Positions 53,632-63,619 are shown, counted from the first letter of the stretch. The stretch is 64,000 nucleotides of DNA from Bacteroidales bacterium (GCA_014800795.1 JAAVFL010000034.1:36285-100284); one strand, 5' to 3'. Numbers and translations are program-made. The notes: a model not told the origin generated them from the letters alone.

Positions 53632-54555
53632 TTACTGAAATGCTACGGGGTGTTTCCAACGGTTGTGTGACCACAACCAGATGGATGGGTTGCGCCGTAT
53701 GGTGGCGGACAGCATGGAGGCGTAGCGGTCGGTGATCGCGAACTCGTTGAGATCGCGGGGTGTTTCCGTGATGAGCCGTATGTCCACGTGATAATGTCCG
53801 CGCGATCTCTTATGAATATCAAAATATACAACGGCGGCATCGAGGCGGCGCGCTACGGTTTCGGTGCCGGTAATCATCAAGGTGGGATGATGTAGGAAAT
53901 TTACTACGTGTCCCTCATCGCCATGGCTCGGCTTCTGATCGCTCATGAATCCTGTTATTGTAGGTATCCCCTGACGGCGGTAACGCATAAGGTCGAGGAA
54001 AACGAGTTTCTTTTTCAGCGATATGGAACCGAACCGGCTGCGAAGATGGAGCATGAGGGCATCCATGATTCCGTTGCGGAGGGGGCGGTAAACCTGACAG
54101 AAGTCGGCGCGGATACCTTCGTCGCTGAGCTTGCTCCATAGGGTGATCGAAGTTACCCACTCCCAGTTGCCGCAGTGTGAGAAATAAGCTACTATCGGGC
54201 GCCCCGATGAGAGTATGCGGTCAACTGTCTCTATGCCGCTGAATGTCATCCGCCGGCGCATCTCGTTATCTGAAATATGCATCAGCTTCAGTGTCTCAAC
54301 TATATAATCGGCGAAATTACGGTAGAACTGACGCCTTGTGCGCCGCACTTGTGCGGAAGTGAACTCCGGAAACGACGCTGATATATTGCGTGTGACTATG
54401 TGCCTGCGATATCGCATGATGTAGGAGAGAACGAAGAATATGAAATCGCTGACTACATAAAGTACGCCTAACGGCATACGTGCCAGAACTGCGAGTATTC
54501 CCCGGATGATGCGGTAACGGATGGTATGCTCAATATCGGTCATCGGCTGATTCAT
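53632..54555 (-). CDS. LpxL/HtrB-type lipid A acyltransferase
   Basis: 307 residues with an N-terminal membrane segment (VLYVVSDFIFFVLSYIM). The acyltransferase box FSHCGNWEW gives HX4E (His127, Glu132), and TGFMSDQKPSHGDEGHVVNFLH and TETVARRLDAAVVYFD follow the LpxL order. It adds a secondary acyl chain to lipid A or a related lipid at the inner membrane. Its ATG overlaps the mtaB stop by 4 bases, so they are coupled. Confidence 0.92.
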   Translation of the reverse strand: MNQPMTDIEHTIRYRIIRGILAVLARMPLGVLYVVSDFIFFVLSYIMRYRRHIVTRNISASFPEFTSAQVRRTRRQFYRNFADYIVETLKLMHISDNEMRRRMTFSGIETVDRILSSGRPIVAYFSHCGNWEWVTSITLWSKLSDEGIRADFCQVYRPLRNGIMDALMLHLRSRFGSISLKKKLVFLDLMRYRRQGIPTITGFMSDQKPSHGDEGHVVNFLHHPTLMITGTETVARRLDAAVVYFDIHKRSRGHYHVDIRLITETPRDLNEFAITDRYASMLSATIRRNPSIWLWSHNRWKHPVAFQ

Positions 54556-55946
54556 TTTTCGGAATTTGAAGCAGGACGTTCCGCCAGTTCACCGCGTAAG
54601 TGCCAGTCGCCGATATCAGTAGGAATAAGTTCGAGCAGGCGAACTCCCACAATAGTGTTGTCGAGTTCGGCAGGCGCATCGACCGAAACCTTCAGATAGT
54701 TGTCGGTGAAGCCGCTCATGGGTGCGCCAGATTTGCCGTGTTCAAGCAGCACAGGCCTTACGCTACCGATAAACTGGCGCGCGAATCCGTGCATTTTCTG
54801 TTCCGATATACGGAGCATTTCGTTAACACGCCTGTGCTTCTCTTCCTGTGTTACGGTGTGGGCGATTTCAAGCGCTTTTGTTCCCGGGCGCTCGGAATAC
54901 GGGAATATATGGAGGCGTGTGATCGGGAGTGATTCCACAAATTGTTTGGATGCGAGAAATTCCTCGTCGGTTTCCCCTCTTGCTCCTACAATAAGGTCCA
55001 CTCCGATGAAAGCATGGGGGATCAGCTGACGTATCCGCTCGATTTTGTGGCGGAACAATGTGGTGTCGTAATGGCGGTGCATCAGGCGGAGGACTTCGTC
55101 GGAGCCACACTGGAGGGGGATGTGGAAGTGGGGCATGAATCGGCGCGACCCGGCACAGAACTCTATGATCTCGTCGGTGAGCAGGTTGGGTTCTATCGAT
55201 GATATACGATATCGTTCGATACCTTCTATGTTGTCGAGTTCCTTGATTAGATCGAGGAATGTTTCCGTTCCTTTCGTAAGAATCCGTTTACCTGACGGGT
55301 GGGATATTGCGATACGTTTCCCGAAATCGCCGATGTTTACCCCTGTGATTACAATTTCTTTAGCACCGTCGGCAGCTGCCTCTCGCGCCTGGGTTACGAT
55401 TTCTGCGACAGTGGCCGAGCGGCTTCTGCCGCGTGCCGCGGGGATGGTGCAGTATGTACACCAGTAGTCGCATCCGTCCTGTACTTTCAGGAAATAGCGT
55501 GTGCGGTCGCCTCGTGAGCATGATGGGGTGAAATCGGCGATAGAGGCCGAAGGTTTTACGAATCGCATGGGGCTGCGTGTCTCAAGCCAATTGTGGAGGA
55601 AGGTGGTTAGGTCTGCCTTGCGGTCGTTGCCGGCCACTACAGCAACCCCTTCGAGCGATGCCGATTCCTCCGGTTTTAGCTGAGCGTAGCATCCGGTCAC
55701 GATTATGTCGGCATCGGGATAACGGCGGTGATAGGAACGTATGGTCTGGCGGCATTTCTTGTCGGCGAGTTCCGTGACACTGCATGTGTTCACTACAATT
55801 ATATCCGGTTTCTCTCCGGCTGATACGCGGGTTATGCCCTCCGCGGCGAACTGTCGCGCTACGGTGGAGGTTTCGGCGAAGTTGAGTTTGCAGCCGAATG
55901 TGTGGTATAGTGCCTTCAGGGTGCCGAATGTTCCTTTGTCGATCAT
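54552..55946 (-). CDS. mtaB: tRNA ms2t6A37 methylthiotransferase MtaB
   Basis: 464 residues from the ATG at 55946 (MIDKGTFGTLKALYHTFGCKLN). The N-terminal UPF0004 domain provides Cys in TFGCKLN, VVNTCSVTELAD and TGCYAQ. The radical SAM motif is CDYWCTYCTIP, and a C-terminal TRAM-like segment ends the protein. It adds a methylthio group to t6A37 of tRNAs reading ANN codons. It lies 19 bases after serB and overlaps the acyltransferase gene. Confidence 0.94.
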   Translation of the reverse strand: MIDKGTFGTLKALYHTFGCKLNFAETSTVARQFAAEGITRVSAGEKPDIIVVNTCSVTELADKKCRQTIRSYHRRYPDADIIVTGCYAQLKPEESASLEGVAVVAGNDRKADLTTFLHNWLETRSPMRFVKPSASIADFTPSCSRGDRTRYFLKVQDGCDYWCTYCTIPAARGRSRSATVAEIVTQAREAAADGAKEIVITGVNIGDFGKRIAISHPSGKRILTKGTETFLDLIKELDNIEGIERYRISSIEPNLLTDEIIEFCAGSRRFMPHFHIPLQCGSDEVLRLMHRHYDTTLFRHKIERIRQLIPHAFIGVDLIVGARGETDEEFLASKQFVESLPITRLHIFPYSERPGTKALEIAHTVTQEEKHRRVNEMLRISEQKMHGFARQFIGSVRPVLLEHGKSGAPMSGFTDNYLKVSVDAPAELDNTIVGVRLLELIPTDIGDWHLRGELAERPASNSEK

Positions 55947-55965
55947 CTGCTGATATGGTGGTCTG

Positions 55966-57201
55966 TCATGAGATGTATGAATCCTTGAATCCGAGGAAGT
56001 AAAGTACACCATCGATGCCTATGGTGGAGATTGATTGCCGGGCGCTCTCCTTTACCTTCGGTTTGGCGTGGAATGCGATTCCGAGACCGGCGGTTGAGAG
56101 CATCGGCAGGTCGTTGGCTCCGTCGCCTACGGCTATCGTCTGTGCGATGTTGACATTCTCGACTTGCGCTATCAGACGCAGCAGCTCAGCTTTGCGTTTC
56201 CCGTCGACAATCTCGCCTACATAGTTGCCGGTGAGTTTCCCATCTTTCACCTCAAGTTCATTGGCATAGACGTAGTCGAACCCGAATTTGTGTTTCAGGT
56301 ATTCTCCGAAATATGTGAATCCGCCCGATAGGATCGCTGTTTTATAGCCGGTGCGCTTAAGTACCTCCATCATGCGCCCGACTCCTTCGGTGATAGGCAG
56401 TTTCTCGGCGATATCGTGCATTACACTCACATCAAGTCCCTTGAGCAGGGCCACACGCTCGCGGAAACTTTCGTTGAAGTCTATTTCTCCGCGCATGGCG
56501 CGCTCGGTGATGGCCTTGACCTGATCGCCTACTCCTGCGCGCTCGGCAAGTTGATCGATACATTCGGTCTGGATAAGTGTGGAGTCCATATCGAAGCAGA
56601 TCAGGCGGCGGCAACGTCTGTACATTGTATCTTCCTGAAGCGAGATATCGAACCCTTCTTCCGATGAAATCTGAATGAAGCGGCTCTGCATCTCGTCGCG
56701 GTCGCGCGGTGTGCCGCGGACTGAGAACTCGATGCAGGCTTTTGTGAGCGGTTGCTGGCTCTTGTCAAGTGGCTGGCGTCCTGTGAGGCGCTGTATGGCG
56801 TCTATGTTCAGGTCCTGCTCGGCCACAACTTCCGATACCATTGCGATATGGCGTGCTGCGAGACTGCGTCCGAGCAGTGTTATGATCCATCGGTTTTTAC
56901 CCTGACGGTTCACCCACGCCTGATATTCGCTTTCGGTGACGGGTGAGAATCGTATCTTTACCCCGAGGTCGTAGGCTTTGAAAAGCAGATCCTTGAGAAT
57001 ATCGCCTGAGCGTCCGCTTGTGGTACGGAACATTATGCCGAGCGACAGGAAGTGGTGTATGTCGGCCTGACCGATGTCGAGTATGTCGGCATCGTAGCGT
57101 GCGAGAATAGAGGTGAGGGCTGCCGTCACTCCGGGGCGGTCCTGACCGTTTATATTGATGAGAATTATCTCATGCCGGTCGCTGTTGTTGTCTGCGGACA
57201 T
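55966..57201 (-). CDS. serB: Phosphoserine phosphatase with two N-terminal ACT domains
   Basis: 411 residues. It makes serine from O-phosphoserine. The HAD motif CFDMDSTLIQTECID gives Asp204 and Asp206; SGGFTYFGEYLK and AVGDGANDLPMLSTAGLGIAFHAKP complete the active site. Residues 10-95 (ININGQDRPGVTAALTSIL) and 105-190 are ACT domains, which probably sense an amino acid. It follows the lytic transglycosylase gene and precedes mtaB. Confidence 0.95.
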   Translation of the reverse strand: MSADNNSDRHEIILININGQDRPGVTAALTSILARYDADILDIGQADIHHFLSLGIMFRTTSGRSGDILKDLLFKAYDLGVKIRFSPVTESEYQAWVNRQGKNRWIITLLGRSLAARHIAMVSEVVAEQDLNIDAIQRLTGRQPLDKSQQPLTKACIEFSVRGTPRDRDEMQSRFIQISSEEGFDISLQEDTMYRRCRRLICFDMDSTLIQTECIDQLAERAGVGDQVKAITERAMRGEIDFNESFRERVALLKGLDVSVMHDIAEKLPITEGVGRMMEVLKRTGYKTAILSGGFTYFGEYLKHKFGFDYVYANELEVKDGKLTGNYVGEIVDGKRKAELLRLIAQVENVNIAQTIAVGDGANDLPMLSTAGLGIAFHAKPKVKESARQSISTIGIDGVLYFLGFKDSYIS

Positions 57202-57260
57202 AGTGGAATTTTTACAGTGTGGTTGTGGGTATTATGAACTTTCCCCTCCGTCTGTTATAA

Positions 57261-59069
57261 TCAGGGGAGCTTTATCTTGTCGCCGATCTGGAGCTTGGTG
57301 TTCTTACCGTTCAGGCGCTGCAGTTCCTCGACGGTGGTGCCATACTTCTTCGCGATCTTATAAAGGCTTTCGCCGCGTCGCACCGTATGGGTGCGTTGTG
57401 AGCTTTTGGCTGTGGATTGCTTTGATTTCTGGCTCTTGGATGTCTGGGCCGGAGTTTCCGCCGTCTTGTTGGAGCGGGAATTGCTGAATGTAGAAGCGAC
57501 TTTGCTGTTGACGCTGTCGGATGGGGCCGCAGATGTCCCGCTTGTCTCAGCCGGAGCATCGGTAGCAACCGTTGACGAATCTGTAGGCAGTGTTGTATAA
57601 TCTGCGGTTACTTCGGCTATCTCTGCCGTAGTGGCGCTGTCGGTGAGTTCTACTTGCCGTGCAGCCGTTGTTTCCTCTGTGTCGGATGCTATGTCGTTGC
57701 GTACGAGCAGATTGTCGTTTTCTTCAGGCTGTGGTGTATCTTCATACGGACGGAACTCATCTTTGCTTGTGACAATCTTGAGGGTCTGTCCGCGTTTGGG
57801 GCGGGAAATATTCTTGTTGGCTCGTTTGAGGTCTGAGAGCGATACACCGTATTTTTTAGCAATCGATGCCATGGTCTCGTTTCGGGCGACCTTATGATAT
57901 TTCACATCTTCTACTGTGACCCATTCTCCTGCCTGACCGTTGACAACAGCTGTGCGCGGGCCGAATCCTGTGGACGGCTCCACTTTATCGCGGCGTCCCG
58001 AACGCGCTCCCTCGCGGGAGGCGATGGTTTTTTCGCTGAGAATATATGAGTAGACCTGATTGGCGGGCAGTACGAGTGAATATGGCCGTATATCGCCCGG
58101 AATTTCCTGTTTGCGATACTGGGGGTTAAGTATCTGGAGTTCTTCCACCGGAAGCTGTAGTACGTCGGCGATCTGCTTGAAGTTGACGCGATGGTGAACG
58201 TGAACCGAGTCCGTGAGTATCGGACGTTTGGCAAGCGCCGGTGAGATGTTGTGTTTGTTGTAGTGGTTCATCACATACGTTGCGGCGATGAAACAGGGCA
58301 CGTAACCGCGTGTTTCCTGAGGTAGGAACGGGTATATGGCCCAGAAATCGTGGCGCGTGGAGTCTGTGTCGGCTCCCGCACGGCGGAGAGCCTTGTTGAT
58401 ATTGCCCGGGCCGCAGTTGTATGCGGCGATGGCAAGCGACCAGTCATGGTAAATCTCGTAAAGCTGGCGAAGATAGGCTGTCGCGGCGGCGGACGATGCT
58501 ACCGGATCGCGACGCTCGTCGACGAGAGTGTTGACTTCGAGGCCGAGGCCGCGCGCTGTCGACAGCATTATCTGCCACAGACCGGTGGCTCCGGCGCGGC
58601 TTACGGCATCGGGGTTGAGGGCCGACTCTATTACCGGCAGATATTTAAGTTCGATCGGAAGTCCTTCACGTTCGAGCGCTTCCTCGAATATGGGCATGTA
58701 GTAAAGGCTCATACCTAACATTGTCTCCACAAGGGAACGTTTCTTGCCGGTATACATGTCGATGTAGGCGCGCACAACCGAATTGAAGGGTAGCTCGATT
58801 GTTGTGGGTATGCTTTGCAGACGCTTTATTATCTCTTCGTCAGAGGTAGTTACGTCGGGTTGCTGGTCTGCCTCTTTGTCAAGAGCCGTGTATGTGCGCA
58901 GATACCAGTTCTGCATCATTTTATTCACATCGGTCTCCACACTCTGCGGATATACGATGGTGGAATCGTTAATGTGGTCTGCTATCGCAAGAACAGATTG
59001 TGCTGCGGCAGTGCATGCGGCAGCGCATGCCATGAGAAGTGTTACGAGGTATATTCTGACTGGATTCAT
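57261..59069 (-). CDS. MltD-like lytic transglycosylase with LysM repeats
   Basis: 602 residues from the ATG at 59069, which gives a signal peptide ending CTAAAQ. The SLT domain shows LPIELKYLPVIESALNPDAVSRAGATGLWQIM with the catalytic Glu, followed by AYNCGPGNINKAL. Three LysM-like units follow (about residues 270-330, 395-445 and the last 45 residues, ending THTVRRGESLYKIAKKYG), separated by a Thr/Ser/Ala-rich linker. It cleaves peptidoglycan glycan strands in the periplasm. It comes 17 bases after the DUF5683 gene. Confidence 0.93.
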   Translation of the reverse strand: MNPVRIYLVTLLMACAAACTAAAQSVLAIADHINDSTIVYPQSVETDVNKMMQNWYLRTYTALDKEADQQPDVTTSDEEIIKRLQSIPTTIELPFNSVVRAYIDMYTGKKRSLVETMLGMSLYYMPIFEEALEREGLPIELKYLPVIESALNPDAVSRAGATGLWQIMLSTARGLGLEVNTLVDERRDPVASSAAATAYLRQLYEIYHDWSLAIAAYNCGPGNINKALRRAGADTDSTRHDFWAIYPFLPQETRGYVPCFIAATYVMNHYNKHNISPALAKRPILTDSVHVHHRVNFKQIADVLQLPVEELQILNPQYRKQEIPGDIRPYSLVLPANQVYSYILSEKTIASREGARSGRRDKVEPSTGFGPRTAVVNGQAGEWVTVEDVKYHKVARNETMASIAKKYGVSLSDLKRANKNISRPKRGQTLKIVTSKDEFRPYEDTPQPEENDNLLVRNDIASDTEETTAARQVELTDSATTAEIAEVTADYTTLPTDSSTVATDAPAETSGTSAAPSDSVNSKVASTFSNSRSNKTAETPAQTSKSQKSKQSTAKSSQRTHTVRRGESLYKIAKKYGTTVEELQRLNGKNTKLQIGDKIKLP

Positions 59070-59086
59070 TGCTATGGAGGGATTCT

Positions 59087-60088
59087 CTAAAAATTCAGTG
59101 CCCATACGAGCCCTACGGATGGACGCGTGTTACGACCGTCCTGTATAAGGGCCGGCGCGAGATCAACGGTAAGATCGGGGGTAATATCGAAGTGCGACAG
59201 CGACGCATCTACATATGCATCGACCATGGCGATAAGATATACTCCGATCATACATATTATACATAGGTCGCGGTTTCGGCGAAAATAGTTTCTTCGGGAA
59301 TTGATTACGTTCTGGAGCCACGTTTTATCAAGGTTCTCTTCTTTTACGCCCGGGGCGAAGAGGTCCATGTAGCTGCGGGTATCAGGATCTTTATCAAGCA
59401 GATCGGCATAGGCTTTCGTATAGTCGCGGAGCATTCCGTTGTTCCATGAGGTGGCGTACGCGAGACCGAGGTAGCCGCCTACCACTATCGGCAATTTCCA
59501 ATAGCGGCGGTTATATACCTGTCCGAGGCCGGGGAAAAGAGCTGCGAACCATACGGCTTTGGTAGGGTCGGGAGAAAATTCAACTTTTCTTGGAATCCAT
59601 TCATCGGGTTTGACAGGTTTGCCGGTTGCGGCGAGGGAATCGGCGAGCATCTGCTCTCCGGCCGTCAGCATCATGGAGTCGCTGCGGGCGAAGAGATCCG
59701 ACGTCTCGGGAAATTCCTCTTCTATGTTCCGGCGGTTGATATCAACAGGGATGCTGTCGACCGGTGTGACTTCGAGGTGTCCGTTCTGCTGGGTTATCTC
59801 ATCTTCCACAACTTCGGCAGGCCCGGTTACAGGTTGTCCTATTGATATGGAGTCGGGAAGCTCTGCGGATGCAGGTGTGGATGCGTTTGTGTGAGGATGG
59901 CGGGAGACGGGGCGTCCGTTTGTGCGAGCTGTCGGTTGTGTAGGTTCTTCACCGATGCCTGTCATCATCGCGTATGATTGCAGCGGGAACGACGACATGA
60001 GCAATGCCACTGCCAGAAAGGCGGTGACAGAGCGCTTGCAACGTTCCCTGATGGAACAGAACCAACGTTTGCTGCTTATATTATTCAC
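59087..60088 (-). CDS. DUF5683 membrane protein
   Basis: 333 residues. A signal-like segment (VTAFLAVALLMSSFPLQSYA) is followed by a low-complexity Pro/Thr-rich region to about residue 160. The DUF5683 core then reads KAVWFAALFPGLGQVYNRRYWKLPIVVGGYLGLAYATSW, with a further membrane helix near DLCIICMIGVYLIAMVDAYVDA. In many Bacteroidetes this gene sits between parB and a LysM transglycosylase. Here the transglycosylase is present but no parA or parB lies upstream. Function unknown. Confidence 0.86.
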   Translation of the reverse strand: MNNISSKRWFCSIRERCKRSVTAFLAVALLMSSFPLQSYAMMTGIGEEPTQPTARTNGRPVSRHPHTNASTPASAELPDSISIGQPVTGPAEVVEDEITQQNGHLEVTPVDSIPVDINRRNIEEEFPETSDLFARSDSMMLTAGEQMLADSLAATGKPVKPDEWIPRKVEFSPDPTKAVWFAALFPGLGQVYNRRYWKLPIVVGGYLGLAYATSWNNGMLRDYTKAYADLLDKDPDTRSYMDLFAPGVKEENLDKTWLQNVINSRRNYFRRNRDLCIICMIGVYLIAMVDAYVDASLSHFDITPDLTVDLAPALIQDGRNTRPSVGLVWALNF

Positions 60089-60177
60089 AGGTATTTCTGT
60101 TCTGTTGTGACCGGAAGCGGAGGCGATTCAATCGGAATCGCCGTATCTTCCTTAATTGATTTTTTGCTATCTTCTGA

Positions 60178-60237
60178 CAAAATTACTGAAAAATGGGGGA
60201 TTTCGGGTGTCCGGAAGGGTGAAAAATGCTAAATTTG
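60178..60237. promoter_or_regulatory. Divergent -7 boxes
   Basis: TAATTTTG on the minus strand (60185-60178) faces the DUF5683 gene; TAAATTTG on the plus strand (60230-60237) faces the esterase gene. Neither has a clear -33 box. Confidence 0.45.
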
Positions 60238-60325
60238 CATAATACTAAATTTTATCGAAAAATCTTATTAACCGGCAGTTTTCCGTTATTTGGTGGGCTG
60301 CTGTATTTAATACCTTGATAATCAT

Positions 60326-62266
60326 ATGAAAAGAATTGGGCTGATGTCGATGTCGATAGTCGCGGCTTTCTCCTTGGGAGCGAAGGTAGTCTTACCGGAT
60401 TTTATAACGGATAATATGATAATGCAGCAGAATTCTACTCTGCTGATATCTGGCAATGCCTCTCCCGGTACAACGGTGACGGTAAAAACCGACTGGTTTG
60501 AAAACGAACTTGAATCGAAGGCTGACGCCTCGGGTAAGTTCGCTATTGAAGTTCCTACGCCGGTGGCGGGTGGCCCGTTCACAATGATCCTTACGGATAG
60601 TTCCGACGGAGAGGATACCGTGCTCTTCAATCTGTTGTCCGGGGAAGTGTGGTTATGCTCCGGGCAGTCGAACATGGAGTATTCCGTAGGAAATAATAAT
60701 TGGGGATCGACTTTGATGAACCGCGACGAGGTTGTAGCCACATCCCAGTATCCCGATATCAGGCTGCTCAAAGTGAAGAAAACAGGTAGTTTCGCTCCGA
60801 AAGATGATGTGGATGTTGATTATGGCGGATGGGTTGAGGCTAATCCGTCGACTATGGGTGTATCTGCGATCGCTTATCTGTTTGCAAAACAGATGCACGA
60901 TGAACTGGGTGTACCTGTAGGTGTGATCGATGCAAGCTGGGGTGGGACGGCTGCCGAAGCGTGGACGCCCTATGAGGCGCTCAAAGGTGTAGAAGGGTTT
61001 GAAAAAGAACTTGGAATGCTCGAGAGTGCGGATTTTGATTCGGACCGGATGGCTGCCTCGTATGCTGAGGTTCTCGACAGCTGGCAGGGACAGATTGAGG
61101 GGATGTGCCAGAATTTCGACAAGGGGGTGATGCAGACAGGTTCCGGCTGGGGAGTGATGCCTCTTCCAGGTCCGTGGGAGCAATCTGTTCTTCCCGGATT
61201 TGACGGTGTGGTGTGGTTGCAGCGTGAGCTTGAATTGCCGGCCGATGCTGCCGGCAAACCGCTCCGGCTGGCTGTAGGAGTTGTGGACGATCGCGATGAT
61301 ACATACTTTAACGGTGTGCGTGTCGGCGGATATGACGATCCCGGTGCTCAGCGTGTTTACGAAGTTCACGGCAATCTGGTTAAAGCCGGTAAGAATGTGG
61401 TGACGGTGAGAGTGACCGATTATATGGGCGCAGGCGGAATGGGAGAGAATTCGGAGATGTCTGCAACTGTGAACGGTTCCGTATATTCTCTTGCGGGCGA
61501 CTGGAACTACCGCGCAGACCGGAACATCGCGGATCTTCCGGCGCGTCCTGTTAACCCCTATAGCGAGGATTTCCCGAGTAGGCTCTATAATGCTATGATA
61601 TACCCCTTGCGCAATGTTCCGGTAAAGGGGGTTCTGTGGTATCAGGGATGCGATAACGTATGGCGTGCGCAGCAATATGAGAAGCTCTTCAAGACACTGA
61701 TAACCAATTGGCGATCGACATTCAATAACCCCGATATGCCGTTCTATTTCGTTCAGCTGGCGGGATTTCTCGCGCAGAGGAACGTGCAACCCGATTCGGA
61801 ATGGGCACTCCTTCGCAACAGTCAGGCTAAAGCTCTCGAACTTCCCAATACCGGAATGGCTGTAGCCATAGATCTCGGCAATCCTGTTGATATTCATCCG
61901 TCGGACAAGCAGGAGGTGGCCCGCCGGCTGGGACTTATCGCTCTCAACCGCGACTACGGTAGGAACGATGTTGTATATCAGGCTCCTGTAGTGACTGCAT
62001 CGAAGCGCGACGGCAAAAAGATGGTGCTTAAATTCAATGGTGCTGTGAAGCCGACATCAACGGCAGTGACCGGATTCATAATCGGCGACAAGAGCGGAAA
62101 ATTCGCTTATGCCAATGCCCGCATGGAGGGTGATGATACAGTGGTTGTAAGTTCTCCGATCATCGATGAGCCTGTGGTTGTGAGATATGACTGGGCCGAT
62201 TATCCCGATGGAAATCTTTACGGATCTACAGGTTTGCCAGTTGCTCCGTTCGCAACCGATAAGTGA
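60326..62266 (+). CDS. Sialate O-acetylesterase-like protein with an inserted beta-sandwich domain
   Basis: 646 residues, signal peptide ending SLGAK. The SASA/SGNH frame is the same as in the 48324 gene: CSGQSNMEYS (likely nucleophile Ser115), VGVIDASWGGTAAEAWTP and DIHPSDKQEVARRLG with the catalytic His. A domain of about 110 residues (285-398, VVWLQRELELPADAAGKPLRLAVGVVDDRDDTYFNG) is inserted between the halves and looks like the sugar-binding jelly roll of GH2 enzymes. After it the usual WYQGE is WYQGCDN. It would de-O-acetylate glycans outside the cytoplasm. Confidence 0.88.
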   Translation: MKRIGLMSMSIVAAFSLGAKVVLPDFITDNMIMQQNSTLLISGNASPGTTVTVKTDWFENELESKADASGKFAIEVPTPVAGGPFTMILTDSSDGEDTVLFNLLSGEVWLCSGQSNMEYSVGNNNWGSTLMNRDEVVATSQYPDIRLLKVKKTGSFAPKDDVDVDYGGWVEANPSTMGVSAIAYLFAKQMHDELGVPVGVIDASWGGTAAEAWTPYEALKGVEGFEKELGMLESADFDSDRMAASYAEVLDSWQGQIEGMCQNFDKGVMQTGSGWGVMPLPGPWEQSVLPGFDGVVWLQRELELPADAAGKPLRLAVGVVDDRDDTYFNGVRVGGYDDPGAQRVYEVHGNLVKAGKNVVTVRVTDYMGAGGMGENSEMSATVNGSVYSLAGDWNYRADRNIADLPARPVNPYSEDFPSRLYNAMIYPLRNVPVKGVLWYQGCDNVWRAQQYEKLFKTLITNWRSTFNNPDMPFYFVQLAGFLAQRNVQPDSEWALLRNSQAKALELPNTGMAVAIDLGNPVDIHPSDKQEVARRLGLIALNRDYGRNDVVYQAPVVTASKRDGKKMVLKFNGAVKPTSTAVTGFIIGDKSGKFAYANARMEGDDTVVVSSPIIDEPVVVRYDWADYPDGNLYGSTGLPVAPFATDK

Positions 62267-62282
62267 TAGGGTTTAAATGCAA

Positions 62283-62331
62283 ATACAACAGGTGCGCAAC
62301 ATCCGGTATCGGGGTTGCGCACCTGTTGTAT
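62283..62331. terminator. Perfect 18-bp hairpin between convergent genes
   Basis: ATACAACAGGTGCGCAAC (62283-62300) pairs exactly with 62314-62331 over a 13-base loop. It separates the esterase and serS, which converge. No T-run. Confidence 0.68.
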
Positions 62332-62347
62332 CCTATGAAGCAGAGAA

Positions 62348-63619
62348 TCAGTCGATGATGTCGAAGCCGGTGTAGCGGCGCAGACATTCGGGAACGATGA
62401 TTCCTTCGGGGGTCTGGTTGTTCTCGAGCAGGGCGGCCATGATGCGGGGCAGGGCGAGAGCCGAGCCGTTGAGAGTATGACAGAGTTTTGTCTTCTTGTC
62501 GGCGGCGCGGTAGCGGCATTTCAGGCGGTTGGCCTGATAGGTCTCGAAGTTCGAAACGGATGAAACCTCGAGCCAGCGCTTCTGGGCTCCGGACCATACC
62601 TCGAAATCGAAGGTTATGGCTGAGGTGAAGCTCATGTCGCCGCCGCAGAGGCGGAGTATGTGCCAGGGAAGACCAAGTTTGTCAAGGAGGCTTTGAACGT
62701 GATCTTTCATCTCTTCGAGAGCGGCATAGCTGTCTTCCGGACGCTCGATGCGCACTATTTCCACCTTGTCGAACTGATGCAGGCGGTTCAGACCGCGCAC
62801 ATCCTTCCCGTAGCTGCCGGCTTCGCGGCGGAAGCAGGCCGAATACGCGCAGTTTTTGCGGGGCAGTTCGTCTTCGCGTAGTATTACGTCACGGTATATG
62901 TTGGTGACAGGTACCTCGGCGGTAGGGATGAGATAAAGGTCGTCGAGTTCGCAGTGGTACATCTGTCCCTCCTTGTCGGGAAGCTGTCCTGTTCCGTAGC
63001 CTGAAGCTGCGTTTACAACATAAGGGGGTTCGATTTCGAGATAACCGGCTTTGTTGGCTTCGTCGAGGAAGAACTGGATGAGTGCGCGCTGAAGGCGTGC
63101 GCCCTTACCCATGTAGACGGGGAATCCGGCTCCGGTGATTTTTACGCCGAGGTCGAAGTCAATAAGATTATATTTCTTGGCGAGATCCCAGTGGGGGAGC
63201 GCGTCTTCTGGAAGATCGGGCATCGGTCCTCCGGTTTTTTCAACTACATTATCGGCTGCTGATGTACCGGCGGGAACCATGGCGCAGGGGAGGTTGGGAA
63301 TCGTCACCAATAGGTTGTGCTGCTCCTGTTCGGTGTCTGCGAGTTCAACGGCGATAGCGCGCTGAGCCTCTTTCAGCCCGGCTACCTGTGCCTTGGCCTG
63401 CTCTGCTTCCTCGCGACGCCCCTCTTTCATGAGCGAGCCGATGGAAGCGGCGATTCGGTTGAGTTCGGCAGCCTTGTTGTCGTTGTCAAGCTGGAGCTGA
63501 CGGCGGCGCTCGTCGAGAGCGAGTACTTTGTCAATTGCTTCTTTGCCGTCGAACCCTTTTATGGCGAGGCGCTCCACCACCTCGGCCGGGTTTGATTTTA
63601 TCTGTTGAATAGTAAGCAT
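62348..63619 (-). CDS. serS: Serine-tRNA ligase
   Basis: 423 residues. The N-terminal coiled-coil arm (residues about 30-110, QLDNDNKAAELNRIAASIGSLMKEGRREEA) and class II motifs (motif 2 FRREAGSYGKDVRGLNRLHQFDKVE, motif 3 LNGSALALPRIMAALLENNQ) are clear. It charges tRNA-Ser in the cytoplasm. A full consensus promoter lies 36-66 bases upstream. Confidence 0.97.
   Translation of the reverse strand: MLTIQQIKSNPAEVVERLAIKGFDGKEAIDKVLALDERRRQLQLDNDNKAAELNRIAASIGSLMKEGRREEAEQAKAQVAGLKEAQRAIAVELADTEQEQHNLLVTIPNLPCAMVPAGTSAADNVVEKTGGPMPDLPEDALPHWDLAKKYNLIDFDLGVKITGAGFPVYMGKGARLQRALIQFFLDEANKAGYLEIEPPYVVNAASGYGTGQLPDKEGQMYHCELDDLYLIPTAEVPVTNIYRDVILREDELPRKNCAYSACFRREAGSYGKDVRGLNRLHQFDKVEIVRIERPEDSYAALEEMKDHVQSLLDKLGLPWHILRLCGGDMSFTSAITFDFEVWSGAQKRWLEVSSVSNFETYQANRLKCRYRAADKKTKLCHTLNGSALALPRIMAALLENNQTPEGIIVPECLRRYTGFDIID

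Noticed and set aside
60653..61897. Long open frame (414 codons) on the minus strand
   Set aside because: It lies antisense to the esterase gene, whose SGNH motifs and signal peptide are clear; the antisense frame has no recognisable domain and is a by-product of codon use.
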